NCBI GenBank assembly: GCA_937944485.1
Contig: CALDYU010000005.1
Span: forward strand, 451,998-515,997
Direction of reading: 5' to 3'
DNA length: 64,000 nucleotides
Source of the DNA: an uncultured Flavobacteriaceae bacterium
Lineage (GTDB): Bacteria; Bacteroidota; Bacteroidia; Flavobacteriales; Flavobacteriaceae
The translations under genes and the position numbers were made by a program. The notes beneath the pieces are model-generated. The model did not search any database, was not told the origin of the DNA, and worked only from the letters and a program-made list of their open reading frames with translations. Position 1 is the stretch's first letter. The number at the start of each line of letters is the position of its first letter. Shown in pieces: positions 1 to 10,997 of this stretch.

Positions 1-534
1 CTTTACTATACCGAAAGATCTGAAAAACCTGCGAGTGTTGAAGTAGATACCGATTTTATTCTTTCTACTATCCATAGGCAAGAAAATACGGATGATGAGT
101 CTAAGTTGCGTTCAATTTTTGATGCTTTTGAAGAAATTTCAGCAAGTCAGAAAGTGATTCTCCCTTTGCACCCGCGAACCACAAAAAAATTAAAAGGTTT
201 TGGTATTGAACCGTCTAAAAACATTCAAATCATTGAACCTGTAGGCTATTTTGAAATGATATGGTTGCTTTCTAATTGTAGTTGTGTTATAACCGATAGT
301 GGCGGATTGCAAAAAGAGGCTTTCTTTTTTGACAAACCTTGTATTACAGTCCGTGAAGAAACGGAATGGGTGGAGCTTATTCATAATAAGGTGAATTTTT
401 TAGTTGGTACTGATAAATCTAAAATAGTAGATACCTTCAAACATATTGCAGACACTAATATTAATTTTAGTATGAATCTTTACGGAACGGGAAACTCTGG
501 AGAATTAATCGTCAAAGAACTGCTAAAGGCTTAG
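1..534 (+). CDS. wecB: UDP-N-acetylglucosamine 2-epimerase (non-hydrolysing), C-terminal part, truncated by window start
   Basis: Frame open from base 1; motifs STIHRQENTD, LPLHPRT, DSGGLQKEAFFFDKPCITVREETEWVE typical of WecB/MnaA. Confidence 0.9.
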   Translation, partial: LYYTERSEKPASVEVDTDFILSTIHRQENTDDESKLRSIFDAFEEISASQKVILPLHPRTTKKLKGFGIEPSKNIQIIEPVGYFEMIWLLSNCSCVITDSGGLQKEAFFFDKPCITVREETEWVELIHNKVNFLVGTDKSKIVDTFKHIADTNINFSMNLYGTGNSGELIVKELLKA

Positions 535-646
535 AAACTTCATAAAGCCCCCTATTAAAATTCATACTTACTGGTTTTTAATGAGTAGATTTGATTAATA
601 ATTACACATTAAATTGTCTTTGCGTTTATTCAGATAATTTATTAAT

Positions 647-1393
647 ATGAATGCACTCATAACTGTTGTTACCCCTGTATACAATTCAGAAAAATATCTG
701 GCAGCTAATATTGCTTCTGTTCAAGCTCAAACTTATACGAATTGGGAGCATATTTTGGTTGATGATTGTTCTTCAGACAATAGTGAGACCATAATTAAGA
801 CCTTTCAAAAATCAGATTCAAGAATTAAATACTATCGGCTTAGGAAGAATAGTGGAGCTGGTATCGCAAGAAATAAGGCCATAGAATTTGCACAGGGCAA
901 TTACATTGCTTTTTTAGATAGTGATGATAAATGGTATGCGAATAAATTAGAGCGCCAGTTACATTTTATGAAGAACAATGGGTATTATTTTACATATACT
1001 GATTATGATATAATTAAAGTGTCTGGAGAAGAACAACCGAAAATCAGGAAAGCTATACCGCACCTAACATATAAAAAAGCACTCTATAAAAATCCTATTG
1101 GCTGCTTAACGGCGATGTATAGTGTTGATTTCTTTGGAAAACAATATATGCCTTCGATTCGGAAGCGTCAAGACTATGCGCTTTGGTTAAAATTATTAAA
1201 AAAAACCGATGGGTATGGTTTAAATGAATGTCTTGCGAGCTATCGTACAGGAACTGCTTCTATTTCGGCAAATAAAGTAGATCTGATTAAATATGAATGG
1301 AGAATTTATAGAGAATCGGAAGGGTTCTCTATTATTCAGTCGTTATTTTATTTAACTTCAGCAATTATTCTAAAATTGAAAACCTACTTTTGA
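647..1393 (+). CDS. Glycosyltransferase family 2
   Basis: N-terminal VTPVYNSEKYL, DDCSSDNS, AFLDSDDKW GT-A motifs. Confidence 0.92.
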   Translation: MNALITVVTPVYNSEKYLAANIASVQAQTYTNWEHILVDDCSSDNSETIIKTFQKSDSRIKYYRLRKNSGAGIARNKAIEFAQGNYIAFLDSDDKWYANKLERQLHFMKNNGYYFTYTDYDIIKVSGEEQPKIRKAIPHLTYKKALYKNPIGCLTAMYSVDFFGKQYMPSIRKRQDYALWLKLLKKTDGYGLNECLASYRTGTASISANKVDLIKYEWRIYRESEGFSIIQSLFYLTSAIILKLKTYF

Positions 1394-1416
1394 TTTAATA
1401 GATCAGGTTTTTTACC

Positions 1417-2784
1417 ATGCGAAGACCATCGATACTAAATTCTGTTGAGCGAAAATTTATTTTGCTTATTGGCGATCTCATTATCATTATTGCCTCGCTA
1501 AATGTATTTGTCAATTTTGCTATTGATGCGGAATATATTTCACTTCGTTTGAAAACAGGAGTGTTTGGCTTTGGTGTTTCTGTGTACTTCGTATTGGCTT
1601 ATGTTCTTGAGTTTTATAATCTAGAAAAGGTTACGAAAAGAAGATATATTTTCTCTCAGTCTTTATACATATCTGCTATTTACGTTTTTTTAGTCTTTAT
1701 TTTTGCCGTTCTGGTTTATGATGCTAGTTTTTGGCGTATTCAACTACTCTGCTTTCTCGTATTAACACCAATTCAAATAGGCGGTTGGCGACTTCTTTTT
1801 AGAAATATTTTTGATATTATATCTGATACTAAAAATGTATTGTACGTTTATGATGAAAGTACTAATATTAGTTTTGATGAGGATATTCAAACTATTAACG
1901 GCAATGAGATGAAAACATTTTACCGTGTCAAACTCACCTATTCATTACAGAAGGACTCAGCCGCTGATAAAAAGTTCTTTCAAACGGCTGCTGATAAAAT
2001 AGATGCCATTATAATAAATGTGCCGTCGTATAATGATTTACCAAAGAATATGGAGAAAATGCTTTTGAAGGCACTTTTAACAGGTAAAGAAGTTATATCC
2101 TTTACCTCGTTTTACGAGAACACGTATGAAGCATTACCTATTAGATCGCACAATGATAGTTTTTATGAACTTTTGCAATTACGTAATATAAAAATCAGAT
2201 ACTTGCAGCGAATTTTCGGATTTATTATAAACTTTTCACTATCATTTTCGGTTGGCTTGGTGTTTATAGTATTGATTCCGTTTGTTTGGTTGTTAAATAT
2301 AGGGTTTAATAAGGGGCCGTTGTTCTATAAGCAAAAAAGAGTGGGTTTGCATGGGAAGGAGTTTTTGATCTATAAATTCAGATCTATGGTAGTTGATGCT
2401 GAAAAGCAAGGAGCTAAAATGGCAACGAAACACGACCATCGCATTACGCCTTTCGGAAAATTTTTAAGATTATTCAGAATAGACGAGTTACCGCAGATAA
2501 TATCTGTGGTTAAAGGAGATATGCAGTTTATAGGGCCTAGACCTGAACGAAAGATCTTTGTTAAGGAACTTAATAAAATCACCCCTTTTTATAACGTTCG
2601 ACACTTAATTCGACCGGGTATAACAGGTTGGGCCCAAGTAAAATATAAGTATGGAGAAAATCTCGAAGATTCTATAAAGAAATTGGAATACGATTTTTAT
2701 TATATCAAAAATAAGTCGATCACGCTAGATTTAAGAATTATTTTTAAAACCGTAACTACGGTTTTATTCTCAAGAGGTATTTGA
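1417..2784 (+). CDS. Exopolysaccharide biosynthesis polyprenyl glycosylphosphotransferase (WcaJ/bacterial sugar transferase)
   Basis: N-terminal TM helices and C-terminal FYKQKRVGLHGKEFLIYKFRSM...RLFRIDELPQ...FIGPRPE...RPGITGWAQV. Confidence 0.93.
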   Translation: MRRPSILNSVERKFILLIGDLIIIIASLNVFVNFAIDAEYISLRLKTGVFGFGVSVYFVLAYVLEFYNLEKVTKRRYIFSQSLYISAIYVFLVFIFAVLVYDASFWRIQLLCFLVLTPIQIGGWRLLFRNIFDIISDTKNVLYVYDESTNISFDEDIQTINGNEMKTFYRVKLTYSLQKDSAADKKFFQTAADKIDAIIINVPSYNDLPKNMEKMLLKALLTGKEVISFTSFYENTYEALPIRSHNDSFYELLQLRNIKIRYLQRIFGFIINFSLSFSVGLVFIVLIPFVWLLNIGFNKGPLFYKQKRVGLHGKEFLIYKFRSMVVDAEKQGAKMATKHDHRITPFGKFLRLFRIDELPQIISVVKGDMQFIGPRPERKIFVKELNKITPFYNVRHLIRPGITGWAQVKYKYGENLEDSIKKLEYDFYYIKNKSITLDLRIIFKTVTTVLFSRGI

Positions 2785-2959
2785 TTTATTACATTGTTGA
2801 ATGGTGTTCGATTATCTTTTACAATTAAATATTCAAACTCCTCAATTTTTATCAATTTCTAGCGTTAGTTATGCTAATAAGGTTGTTAAGTTGCCGCTAT
2901 TAACCAAACCGGAATGTGCATTCAATTAAATTGGCGCAACTTAAAATTTATAAAAGTAA

Positions 2960-3946
2960 ATGAAACGTATTTTAATTACCGGAGCAGCAGGTTTCTTAGG
3001 TTCACACCTTTGCGATCGATTTATTAAGGAGAATTTTCACGTTATCGCCATGGATAACTTAATTACGGGAGATTTGAAAAATATCGAACATTTATTCAAA
3101 CTAGAGAATTTCGAATTTTACCACCACGATGTTACTAAGTTTGTTTCTGTACCTGGAAAACTTGATTATATTCTGCATTTCGCTTCACCTGCAAGCCCAA
3201 TAGACTATCTAAAAATACCTATTCAAACCTTAAAAGTTGGGGCCTTAGGCACTCATAATTTATTAGGACTTGCAAAAGTGAAACGAGCACGTATTTTGAT
3301 TGCTTCTACATCTGAGATATACGGCGATCCTTTAGTGCATCCGCAAACAGAAGAATACTATGGCAATGTAAATACAATTGGCCCGAGGGGGGTTTATGAT
3401 GAAGCCAAGCGTTTTCAAGAGTCGATTACCATGGCATATCATCGCTTTCACGGCATAGAGACCCGTATTGTACGAATTTTTAATACTTACGGACCACGAA
3501 TGAGACTTAATGATGGCCGTGTGATACCTGCATTCATGGGACAAGCATTACGAGGAGAAGACTTGACTGTTTTTGGTGATGGATCGCAAACACGTTCTTT
3601 TTGTTATGTTGATGATGAAATAGACGGTATATATAGGCTATTAATGAGTGATTATGTGTATCCAGTAAACATTGGTAATCCACATGAAATAACAATAAGC
3701 GAATTCGCAGAAGAGATTATTAAGCTTACGGGAACCAAGCAAAAGGTTATTTATAAAGATTTGCCACAAGATGATCCCATGCAACGACAACCAGATATTT
3801 CTAAAGCAAAAGAAATTTTAGGATGGGAACCTAAAGTAGGCCGCGAAGAAGGAATGAAAAAAACATATGAATATTTCCAAACGCTATCTAAAGAAGAATT
3901 AGAAAAAACGGATCACCGTGACTTTTCAGAAAGGAACAAGAAATAA
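2960..3946 (+). CDS. NAD-dependent epimerase, UDP-glucuronate decarboxylase (UXS) type
   Basis: [48 protein letters not shown] (Yx3K), IFNTYGPRM. Confidence 0.9.
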   Translation: MKRILITGAAGFLGSHLCDRFIKENFHVIAMDNLITGDLKNIEHLFKLENFEFYHHDVTKFVSVPGKLDYILHFASPASPIDYLKIPIQTLKVGALGTHNLLGLAKVKRARILIASTSEIYGDPLVHPQTEEYYGNVNTIGPRGVYDEAKRFQESITMAYHRFHGIETRIVRIFNTYGPRMRLNDGRVIPAFMGQALRGEDLTVFGDGSQTRSFCYVDDEIDGIYRLLMSDYVYPVNIGNPHEITISEFAEEIIKLTGTKQKVIYKDLPQDDPMQRQPDISKAKEILGWEPKVGREEGMKKTYEYFQTLSKEELEKTDHRDFSERNKK

Positions 3947-4389
3947 TTTAGGCAATCTATTTATACCAACCGGTCTTATGAATTAAGAGCGGTTTTTTTG
4001 TACATTTAATTATAGAGTTACGCGTATTCGGAGGGATAATTTTAATGAAAAGAGATATCGGGGGATTTCGAAATACAATATGCTGTAAAGATTCAATTTT
4101 AACAAAGATATTACTGGATTTTAGGTAAGTGTTAAAACTTTTGAAATCGTATACGATTTTGCATAAATCTAGCATACAATCAGGGTGATCGACGATTAAC
4201 TGATGTGTTTCATCGATAAAATGTTATAAATTGACTTTTTTCGCCAGTTTTAGTCCTTTTCGAAAACCTGCTTATTAATCATCTTCAAATTCGTTGCAAA
4301 TTGATAAAACAACCACTATTTAAACTTTTAAGCCAAGGTTAGGCTTTTTTGAAGAGAACATTTCTATTTTTGCCTTCAAATTATACCAA

Positions 4390-5661
4390 ATGAATATTCT
4401 AATACTTGGCGCAGGAGGTCGAGAACATACATTAGCTTGGAAATTAAATCAAAGTTCCAAGGAGACGAACTTATTCGTTGCACCCGGTAATGCAGGCACG
4501 GCTTTAATTGCCACGAACAGATCGGTAGATGTAAACGATTTCGAAGCCATCAAAGCAATTACACTTTCTGATAAAATTGAGATGGTCGTAGTTGGGCCTG
4601 AAGACCCACTAGTCAATGGTATTCATGATTATTTTCTTAACGATACTGAACTGTCAAAAATTCCAGTTATTGGTCCGCAGAAAGCAGCGGCAAGACTTGA
4701 AGGGAGCAAAGAGTTTGCAAAACAATTCATGATGCGCCATCAAATACCAACAGCGGCATATCAAAGCTTTACCAATGCTACGTTGCAAGAAGGCTACGCT
4801 TTTTTAGAAACCCTAAATGCACCGTATGTATTAAAAGCTGATGGTTTGGCTGCGGGCAAGGGGGTGCTAATTTTAAATAGTTTAGAAGTGGCAAAGGCCG
4901 AGCTTAAAACTATGCTTGTCGATCAAAAATTTGGTAGTGCTAGCACGACTGTGGTTATTGAGGAATTTTTAGCAGGGATTGAATTGAGTGTATTTGTTCT
5001 TACTGATGGTACGGGATATAAGGTATTACCTACCGCCAAGGATTATAAACGTATAGGAGAAGGAGATACGGGACTAAATACTGGCGGTATGGGGGCCATT
5101 TCGCCAGTTCCTTTTGCTGATCAGGCATTCATGAACAAAATACACGATAGCGTGGTTGTTCCGACCATAGAAGGGCTTAAAAAAGATAATATGCCGTATA
5201 AAGGATTTATCTTCATAGGTCTCATAAAGGTTGGAGATAATCCTTTTGTCATAGAATATAACGTTCGCTTAGGTGATCCTGAAACGGAAGTTGTTTTACC
5301 AAGAATTAAAAATGACTTGGTAGACATCTTTGAAGCGGTGGCTGATCAAAAATTAGATGGGTACATTCTTGAAATCGATGAAAGATCTGCGGCTACAGTG
5401 ATGTTAGTTTCTGGGGGATACCCCGAGGCTTATGAAAAAGGAAAAAAAATAACCGGGTTTGATACTATTCAAGATTCACATGTGTTTCACGCAGGCACAA
5501 AATTATTTGAAGATCAGGTATTGACGAATGGTGGTCGGGTAATGGCAATAACATCATACGGAACCGACTTCAAAGAAGCACTCCGAAAATCTTATGAAAA
5601 CATTGAAAATATTGAGTTTGACCAAATGAACTACAGAAAAGATTTAGGCTTCGATTTGTAG
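4390..5661 (+). CDS. purD: Phosphoribosylamine--glycine ligase
   Basis: MNILILGAGGREHTLAWKL, GPEDPLVNGI, ADGLAAGKGV, NTGGMGAISP, YNVRLGDPETEVVLPR. Confidence 0.97.
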   Translation: MNILILGAGGREHTLAWKLNQSSKETNLFVAPGNAGTALIATNRSVDVNDFEAIKAITLSDKIEMVVVGPEDPLVNGIHDYFLNDTELSKIPVIGPQKAAARLEGSKEFAKQFMMRHQIPTAAYQSFTNATLQEGYAFLETLNAPYVLKADGLAAGKGVLILNSLEVAKAELKTMLVDQKFGSASTTVVIEEFLAGIELSVFVLTDGTGYKVLPTAKDYKRIGEGDTGLNTGGMGAISPVPFADQAFMNKIHDSVVVPTIEGLKKDNMPYKGFIFIGLIKVGDNPFVIEYNVRLGDPETEVVLPRIKNDLVDIFEAVADQKLDGYILEIDERSAATVMLVSGGYPEAYEKGKKITGFDTIQDSHVFHAGTKLFEDQVLTNGGRVMAITSYGTDFKEALRKSYENIENIEFDQMNYRKDLGFDL

Positions 5662-5699
5662 AAACCCGATAAATTTAAGTGCTTAAGAAAAGGCTGAGG

Positions 5700-5924
5700 T
5701 TACAAGTATGAATGCGAACTAATACTTTTGTCTTCCTCACCATTGTCATTGTATTTTTTAAGTTCAAGCATCCAATAAACAAAAGCAATAAAACCTATAA
5801 TTGCGAGCACCCAATTGATCAGGTTAGATAAGTACCAACTCTCCATAAAACGGAAAGGATCCATAGTGTATTTAAAAATGTAGTTTACAAATAAATCTTC
5901 TATCCCTCTAAAAAATGAAGTCAT
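5700..5924 (-). CDS. Small membrane protein, DUF6341-like (start probably MTSFFRGIEDLF)
   Basis: Short ORF with one TM segment divergent from DUF6427-like gene; conserved Flavobacteriia pairing recognised from family knowledge. Confidence 0.65.
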   Translation of the reverse strand: MTSFFRGIEDLFVNYIFKYTMDPFRFMESWYLSNLINWVLAIIGFIAFVYWMLELKKYNDNGEEDKSISSHSYL

Positions 5925-5963
5925 GTTAGCTATATTTACTTCGCAAAAGTACAAAAACATAAT

Positions 5964-6902
5964 ATGATTTCTAACATATTTGGTAAAACAAAACCTATAA
6001 ATTTTATTATTGTATTTGCATTTGTAACACTGTTATACGGGCTTACACATCTATTCATTAATAAGCAGCAGTTTGACACTGAAACGATAATTTTTCACTT
6101 GTTCACCTTAATCATTCTGTTGTTTAGCGTTTTTGTTGCAGATTTTATAATGAAACGAAATAAGGTTACGGCACCTAATACCTTTGGCATTTTGTTTTAC
6201 GGTCTTTTGATTATGTTGTTTGTAGAAACAATTTCAGATAATAAAGCAATCTTTTGTAGTCTTTTCATACTACTAACCATAAGGCGATTAATTAGCTTGC
6301 GTTCGTTAAAAGAAATTAAGCTTAAAATTTTCGATGCAACTTTTTGGGTAATTATTTCAAGTCTATTTTATGAATGGATGGCACTGTATCTTCTTCTAGT
6401 CTTTGCGGCTATTTATATATATGAACCCAAAAATATCAGAAATTGGTTGGTTCCGTTTGCAAGTATTTTTGTGGTTTTTGTGATCACGTATTCAATTTTA
6501 CTTCTTCTTGGCAAGACTGATTATTTGGCAACGCATTATCAATTTTCTGCAGATCTTAATTCGATATATTTTTTGAACTGGGAAAGCAGTTCTAAATTAT
6601 TAATATACGTACTATTAACACTTTTGGTTAGTATTTTTGCATTCTTAAAATTAGGAAAAGCGGGTGTCGGGCAGATCGTTACAATGCGCCTGATAGGTTT
6701 TGCCTTTGTTATTGGTTTAGTTGTTAAAATAATGACCCCCAGCACCGATGCATTTTTAATTATAATTACGTTTTTTCCGGCAGTTATTTTTTTTACGAAT
6801 TATGTGGAAGCTATTAAAAAACCAAACATCAAAGAAATTGTTTTAATGTTTTCGATACTTGGCCCCTTTTTAGTTTTCATTACACAACTAGCTTTGAAAT
6901 AA
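5964..6902 (+). CDS. Polytopic membrane protein, DUF6427-like
   Basis: 312 aa, multiple TM helices, starts MISNIFGKTKPINF. Confidence 0.7.
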   Translation: MISNIFGKTKPINFIIVFAFVTLLYGLTHLFINKQQFDTETIIFHLFTLIILLFSVFVADFIMKRNKVTAPNTFGILFYGLLIMLFVETISDNKAIFCSLFILLTIRRLISLRSLKEIKLKIFDATFWVIISSLFYEWMALYLLLVFAAIYIYEPKNIRNWLVPFASIFVVFVITYSILLLLGKTDYLATHYQFSADLNSIYFLNWESSSKLLIYVLLTLLVSIFAFLKLGKAGVGQIVTMRLIGFAFVIGLVVKIMTPSTDAFLIIITFFPAVIFFTNYVEAIKKPNIKEIVLMFSILGPFLVFITQLALK

Positions 6903-6910
6903 TTGTAACT

Positions 6911-7537
6911 TTGTTAAAATTCAAAGTACTGCTTATGTTCAGCAAATTTGCGTTTAAAATTTTTGAAGAAAGTATTATAGCGTATCACGTAAAAGATGAT
7001 GTGAACCAGCTCTTTACAAACCCACATCCAAAAGGTGAAATAGCTCATATACTTTATCGGAAGAATTGGATTGATACGGTGCAGTGGCATTATGAAGATA
7101 TTATTCGCGATCCAAATATCAACCCAGAGGCAGCGTTAGTGCTGAAACGCAAAATTGACGCCAGTAATCAAGACCGCACGGATTTAGTGGAATATGTAGA
7201 CAGCTATTTCTTAAATAAATACCAATCGGTAGAAATTAGAAGTAATGCTACTATAAATACAGAAAGCCCCGCTTGGGCTATTGATCGCCTGTCTATTTTA
7301 GCTTTAAAGGTGTATCATATGAATGAGGAGGCCAATCGAACCGACGCTTCAGAAGATCATATAGAAAAATGTCGACTAAAACTGCAAGTATTGTTAGAAC
7401 AAAAGAAAGATTTGTCAACGGCAATTGATCAACTTTTGAGTGATATTGAAAGAGGTGTTAAATACATGAAAGTCTACAAACAGATGAAAATGTATAATGA
7501 CGAAGAGCTTAATCCTGTTCTGAGAGGTCAGAAATAA
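6911..7537 (+). CDS. DUF4254 domain protein
   Basis: 208 aa; HILYRKNWIDTVQWHYEDIIRDP and IDRLSILALKVYHMNEEANR typical of DUF4254, adjacent to GT9. Confidence 0.8.
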   Translation: MLKFKVLLMFSKFAFKIFEESIIAYHVKDDVNQLFTNPHPKGEIAHILYRKNWIDTVQWHYEDIIRDPNINPEAALVLKRKIDASNQDRTDLVEYVDSYFLNKYQSVEIRSNATINTESPAWAIDRLSILALKVYHMNEEANRTDASEDHIEKCRLKLQVLLEQKKDLSTAIDQLLSDIERGVKYMKVYKQMKMYNDEELNPVLRGQK

Positions 7538-7544
7538 GATATTT

Positions 7545-8588
7545 ATGCATTTAAGAAAACATCTTTTGGTGATACGATTGTCCGCCATGGGAGATGTTGC
7601 CGCAACCGTTCCAATTCTTTCTGCTTTGACGCAGCAATATCCTGATGTACAGGTTACGGTACTTACCAAAGAATTTTACGGACCCATATTTTCTCAACTA
7701 ATAAACGTCAACGTTTACATTGCAGATATAGGTGGAAGGCATAAAGGCGTATTCGGACTATGGAGGCTCTTCAAAGAGTTGAAAGCAATGAATATAGACG
7801 CTGTAGCTGATTTACACAACGTACTTCGAAGTAACATTCTTAAGGGATATTTTAAATTAGGAGGGTTTCAATTTGCTCAAATCAACAAGGGAAGAGCGCA
7901 AAAGAAATCTTTGACGGCAAGCAAGAATAAAATTTTCAAACCGCTCAAAACAACCCATCAACGTTATGCAGATGTTTTTGCGGCAATGGGATTTCCTTTG
8001 ATTTTAGAGGATATTCAATTTTTGTCCAAGCGACAACTCACTGAAAAGACCAAAATTCTTATTGATTCGAAAAAGGAAAGTGTCATAGGAATCGCACCTT
8101 TTGCTGCGTTTAAAGGCAAAATTTATCCTATAGATTTAATGGAAAAGGTTATTTCAAACTTATCTACAGCAAATAAAATTCTACTTTTCGGGGGAGGCAA
8201 AAAAGAACAAAATCAACTCGAAATCTGGGAAACACAATTCCCAAATGTTATCAGCATTCCAGGAAAAATTGCATTTGCAGAAGAATTGGATCTTATTTCG
8301 CATTTGGATGTAATGCTAGCTATGGATAGCGGAAATGGGCATTTAGCTTCTCTTTTCGGCATTCCTACGGTAACACTTTGGGGGGTCACCCACCCCTTTG
8401 CGGGGTTCTATCCTTTCGGTCAACCAAAGGATAATGCATTGCTGGCAGACCGAACCGAATATCCTTTAATACCAACGTCAATTTATGGAAATAAAACTCC
8501 TGATGGCTATAACGATGTTATGCGGACAATAACTCCTAAAGAAATCATAGCGAAAATAGAATACATTATTAAAAAGAGACAAACCTAA
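7545..8588 (+). CDS. Glycosyltransferase family 9 (heptosyltransferase-like)
   Basis: HLLVIRLSAMGDVAATVPILSAL, LLFGGGKKE, MDSGNGHLASLFGIPTVTLWG. Confidence 0.92.
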   Translation: MHLRKHLLVIRLSAMGDVAATVPILSALTQQYPDVQVTVLTKEFYGPIFSQLINVNVYIADIGGRHKGVFGLWRLFKELKAMNIDAVADLHNVLRSNILKGYFKLGGFQFAQINKGRAQKKSLTASKNKIFKPLKTTHQRYADVFAAMGFPLILEDIQFLSKRQLTEKTKILIDSKKESVIGIAPFAAFKGKIYPIDLMEKVISNLSTANKILLFGGGKKEQNQLEIWETQFPNVISIPGKIAFAEELDLISHLDVMLAMDSGNGHLASLFGIPTVTLWGVTHPFAGFYPFGQPKDNALLADRTEYPLIPTSIYGNKTPDGYNDVMRTITPKEIIAKIEYIIKKRQT

Positions 8589-9202
8589 TATGAGCTTTCT
8601 TTAACTTCAATAGATTTAAAATATTGACGCAACTGAGACATGAATCGATACTTTCGAGCACTTGGTGTATTTTCAGCCATTAAGGTGCGTATGCCGATAT
8701 ATGAACTCATTAAATAAACGGCTACCCCTTCTGCATCTACATGTCGATCTATATGACCATTAAATTTACCACGCTGAATTGCTGAAACTAAAGTCACTTC
8801 CCATATGCGTAGAATTTCATTAAGATGCTTCATAATGTCTGCATTTTTTCCATTAAACTCATTGATGAAATTACTTAAAGCGAATCCGTAATCTAATTCA
8901 TTATGTACCGCTGTTTCAAGGGCATTTTCAAAACATTCTGTAATTAATTCTAAGGTATTTGAATGACCTTCAATAGGCTCAATGAGCATACTATATGTTT
9001 TACGAACGAGGAGTTGTTCTATAATTTGAACGAAGAAATCTTCTTTTGAATCAAAATGATAGTAAAAAGCACCTTTAGAAAGCGAAAGTTCTTTTAGAAT
9101 ATCATCAACACTAGTGTTGTAATAGCCATTTTTATAGAATAATGCTAAGCCAGTGATTTGCATTCGATTAATTGTCGCCCTTCTTTTGATAGATTTTTGC
9201 AT
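8585..9202 (-). CDS. TetR/AcrR family transcriptional regulator (PaaR-like by operator, tentative)
   Basis: N-terminal HTH GLALFYKNGYYNTSVDDILKELSLSKGAFYYHFDSKEDFF. Confidence 0.92.
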   Translation of the reverse strand: MQKSIKRRATINRMQITGLALFYKNGYYNTSVDDILKELSLSKGAFYYHFDSKEDFFVQIIEQLLVRKTYSMLIEPIEGHSNTLELITECFENALETAVHNELDYGFALSNFINEFNGKNADIMKHLNEILRIWEVTLVSAIQRGKFNGHIDRHVDAEGVAVYLMSSYIGIRTLMAENTPSARKYRFMSQLRQYFKSIEVKESSY

Positions 9203-9223
9203 AGTTTTAGAGTTTTGAATTAA

Positions 9224-9239
9224 CCGACCTTTTGGTCTG
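9224..9239. promoter_or_regulatory. Putative TetR operator CCGACCTTTTGGTCTG
   Basis: Palindrome upstream of tetR start; same CCGACY-N4-RGTCWG pattern at 9350-9365 (reverse) and 13135-13150. Confidence 0.7.
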
Positions 9240-9349
9240 TTTAAAGAACTCTAGTTCTTCTGAAATCGTATCTTATTAGGTGTAAACTGTAGTCTATTTT
9301 CGATGAAATGCAATTAGAAACAAGGAATACCCGACGAAAGGTAAGTTCA

Positions 9350-9365
9350 CAGACTATTTAGTCGG
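9350..9365. promoter_or_regulatory. Putative TetR operator CAGACTATTTAGTCGG (rc CCGACTAAATAGTCTG)
   Basis: Second palindrome of the same class upstream of tetR. Confidence 0.55.
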
Positions 9366-9425
9366 AAAGCATATACCGTATTACTTCTTAATAAACAACG
9401 AAAAAGTTACGGTTGTAGCGTTTCC

Positions 9426-10517
9426 TTAGGCAACTGTACCCTGACAACTACTACCGGCTCCAGCAGTGCAACCATAACAATGCTGTGAAATGATAATGTT
9501 TCTATCATTGATGATGTCTTCATTATAATCTTTAATATGTTTCACCTTGCTTGCCACTTTTAAATCTAGCATTTGATTGAAATCGCAATCGTATATCCAT
9601 CCATCCCAACTTATAGAGATCGTATTTGTGCACATTACACCACTAACTGCGGCTGGGTTATAGGCTTCAACTAACGAGTACATATAATCTTCATAGTTTT
9701 CAGAAGCAATTAAGTAATCTAAAAAACGTGCGATAGGTAAATTTGTAATGGCAAAAAGATTATGGAATTGAATATTAAAATCTTCTTTCAAAGCCTTTTT
9801 GAAATCCGCTTCCAAAGCCATTTGGTCTCCAGGTAAATAAGCTCCCGATGGATTGTATACTAAATCTAAGCGCAAACCGCTTTCCGGCATTCCGTATCCT
9901 CTGGCATTCAATTCTTGCAAAGCTTTAATTGATTTGTCAAAAACCCCATCACCTCGTTGTTTGTCAGTTTTGCCTCGCGTATAATGTGGCATCGAAGAAA
10001 TAACATGAACATTATGCTTTTTGAAGAAATCAGGCAAATCGTAGTATTTCTTGTTTGCACGTATTATCGTTAGGTTCGAACGCACTATAAAATCTTTAAT
10101 ACCTGCTTTGGCGGCTTCCTCAACAAACCAACGAAAATCGGGGTTCATTTCAGGAGCTCCTCCTGTTAGGTCCAAAGTATGCGCACCCGTATTGCGAATG
10201 ATATCTAAACACAGCAACATCGTTTCTCGAGTCATGATTTCTTTGCGATCAGGCCCTGCATCTACATGACAGTGTTCACAAACTTGATTACACATATACC
10301 CCACGTTTATTTGAAGAATTTCAAGCTTTTTAGGGCGCAACGGGAATTGACCTATTTCATTGATCTTGTCCTTAAAATATGGAAGTTCTCCATCGGCGAA
10401 AATGCCTCCGTTTAAGATTTCGAGTTGTTTGTTTGTGACCGCAAGCTCATTGTCCCTAGATTTTAAGGACTTTTGCATTGGCTTTTTTACTTTTTTTGGT
10501 AAAATGCTTTTTTCCAT
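9426..10517 (-). CDS. arsS: Arsenosugar biosynthesis radical SAM protein ArsS
   Basis: CNQVCEHCHVDAGPDRKE (CxxxCxxC), LDLTGGAPEMNP, C-terminal CYGCTAGAGSSCQG. Confidence 0.93.
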   Translation of the reverse strand: MEKSILPKKVKKPMQKSLKSRDNELAVTNKQLEILNGGIFADGELPYFKDKINEIGQFPLRPKKLEILQINVGYMCNQVCEHCHVDAGPDRKEIMTRETMLLCLDIIRNTGAHTLDLTGGAPEMNPDFRWFVEEAAKAGIKDFIVRSNLTIIRANKKYYDLPDFFKKHNVHVISSMPHYTRGKTDKQRGDGVFDKSIKALQELNARGYGMPESGLRLDLVYNPSGAYLPGDQMALEADFKKALKEDFNIQFHNLFAITNLPIARFLDYLIASENYEDYMYSLVEAYNPAAVSGVMCTNTISISWDGWIYDCDFNQMLDLKVASKVKHIKDYNEDIINDRNIIISQHCYGCTAGAGSSCQGTVA

Positions 10518-10548
10518 ATTTTAAAATTGTATCGTTAGCTCAATGAGC

Positions 10549-10938
10549 CTACATCGATAACTTATTATATTTATTCATCATCTGAACGCCATGAACTAAT
10601 GTTGCTCCACTTTCAATGGCGGCACCTGCGTGAACGGCTTCCATCATTTCTTCTTTAGTAATTCCCTTTTGTAACCCATCTTTGGTATAGGCATCGATAC
10701 AATACGGACATTTAACAACATGTGATACGGCAAGCGCAATTAAAGATTTCTCTCTAGCACTTAGTGCGCCTTCTTCGAAAACCTTACCATAATAATCGAA
10801 AAATTTATTTCCGATTTCTTCACTCCATTCTGTGATTTTGCCAAATTTTCTTAGGTCTGCGGAATTGTAATATGAATCTGCCATGGTATATTTTATATGT
10901 TTAGTAATGAATATGTTGCTATTACTAATGACATTCAT
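10549..10938 (-). CDS. Carboxymuconolactone decarboxylase-like (AhpD fold) protein of the arsenosugar cluster
   Basis: LSAREKSLIALAVSHVVKCPYCIDAYTKDGLQKG with CxxC. Confidence 0.9.
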   Translation of the reverse strand: MNVISNSNIFITKHIKYTMADSYYNSADLRKFGKITEWSEEIGNKFFDYYGKVFEEGALSAREKSLIALAVSHVVKCPYCIDAYTKDGLQKGITKEEMMEAVHAGAAIESGATLVHGVQMMNKYNKLSM

Positions 10939-10997
10939 CTGTCTAGAATGATGTCATAGAATTAAATAGAAAAAATAAAAACTAGAAAGGAAAAAAA

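Noticed and set aside
3957-4175. 72-aa minus ORF in the uxs-purD gap
   Set aside because: No start context, no motif, AT-rich noncoding-like sequence.
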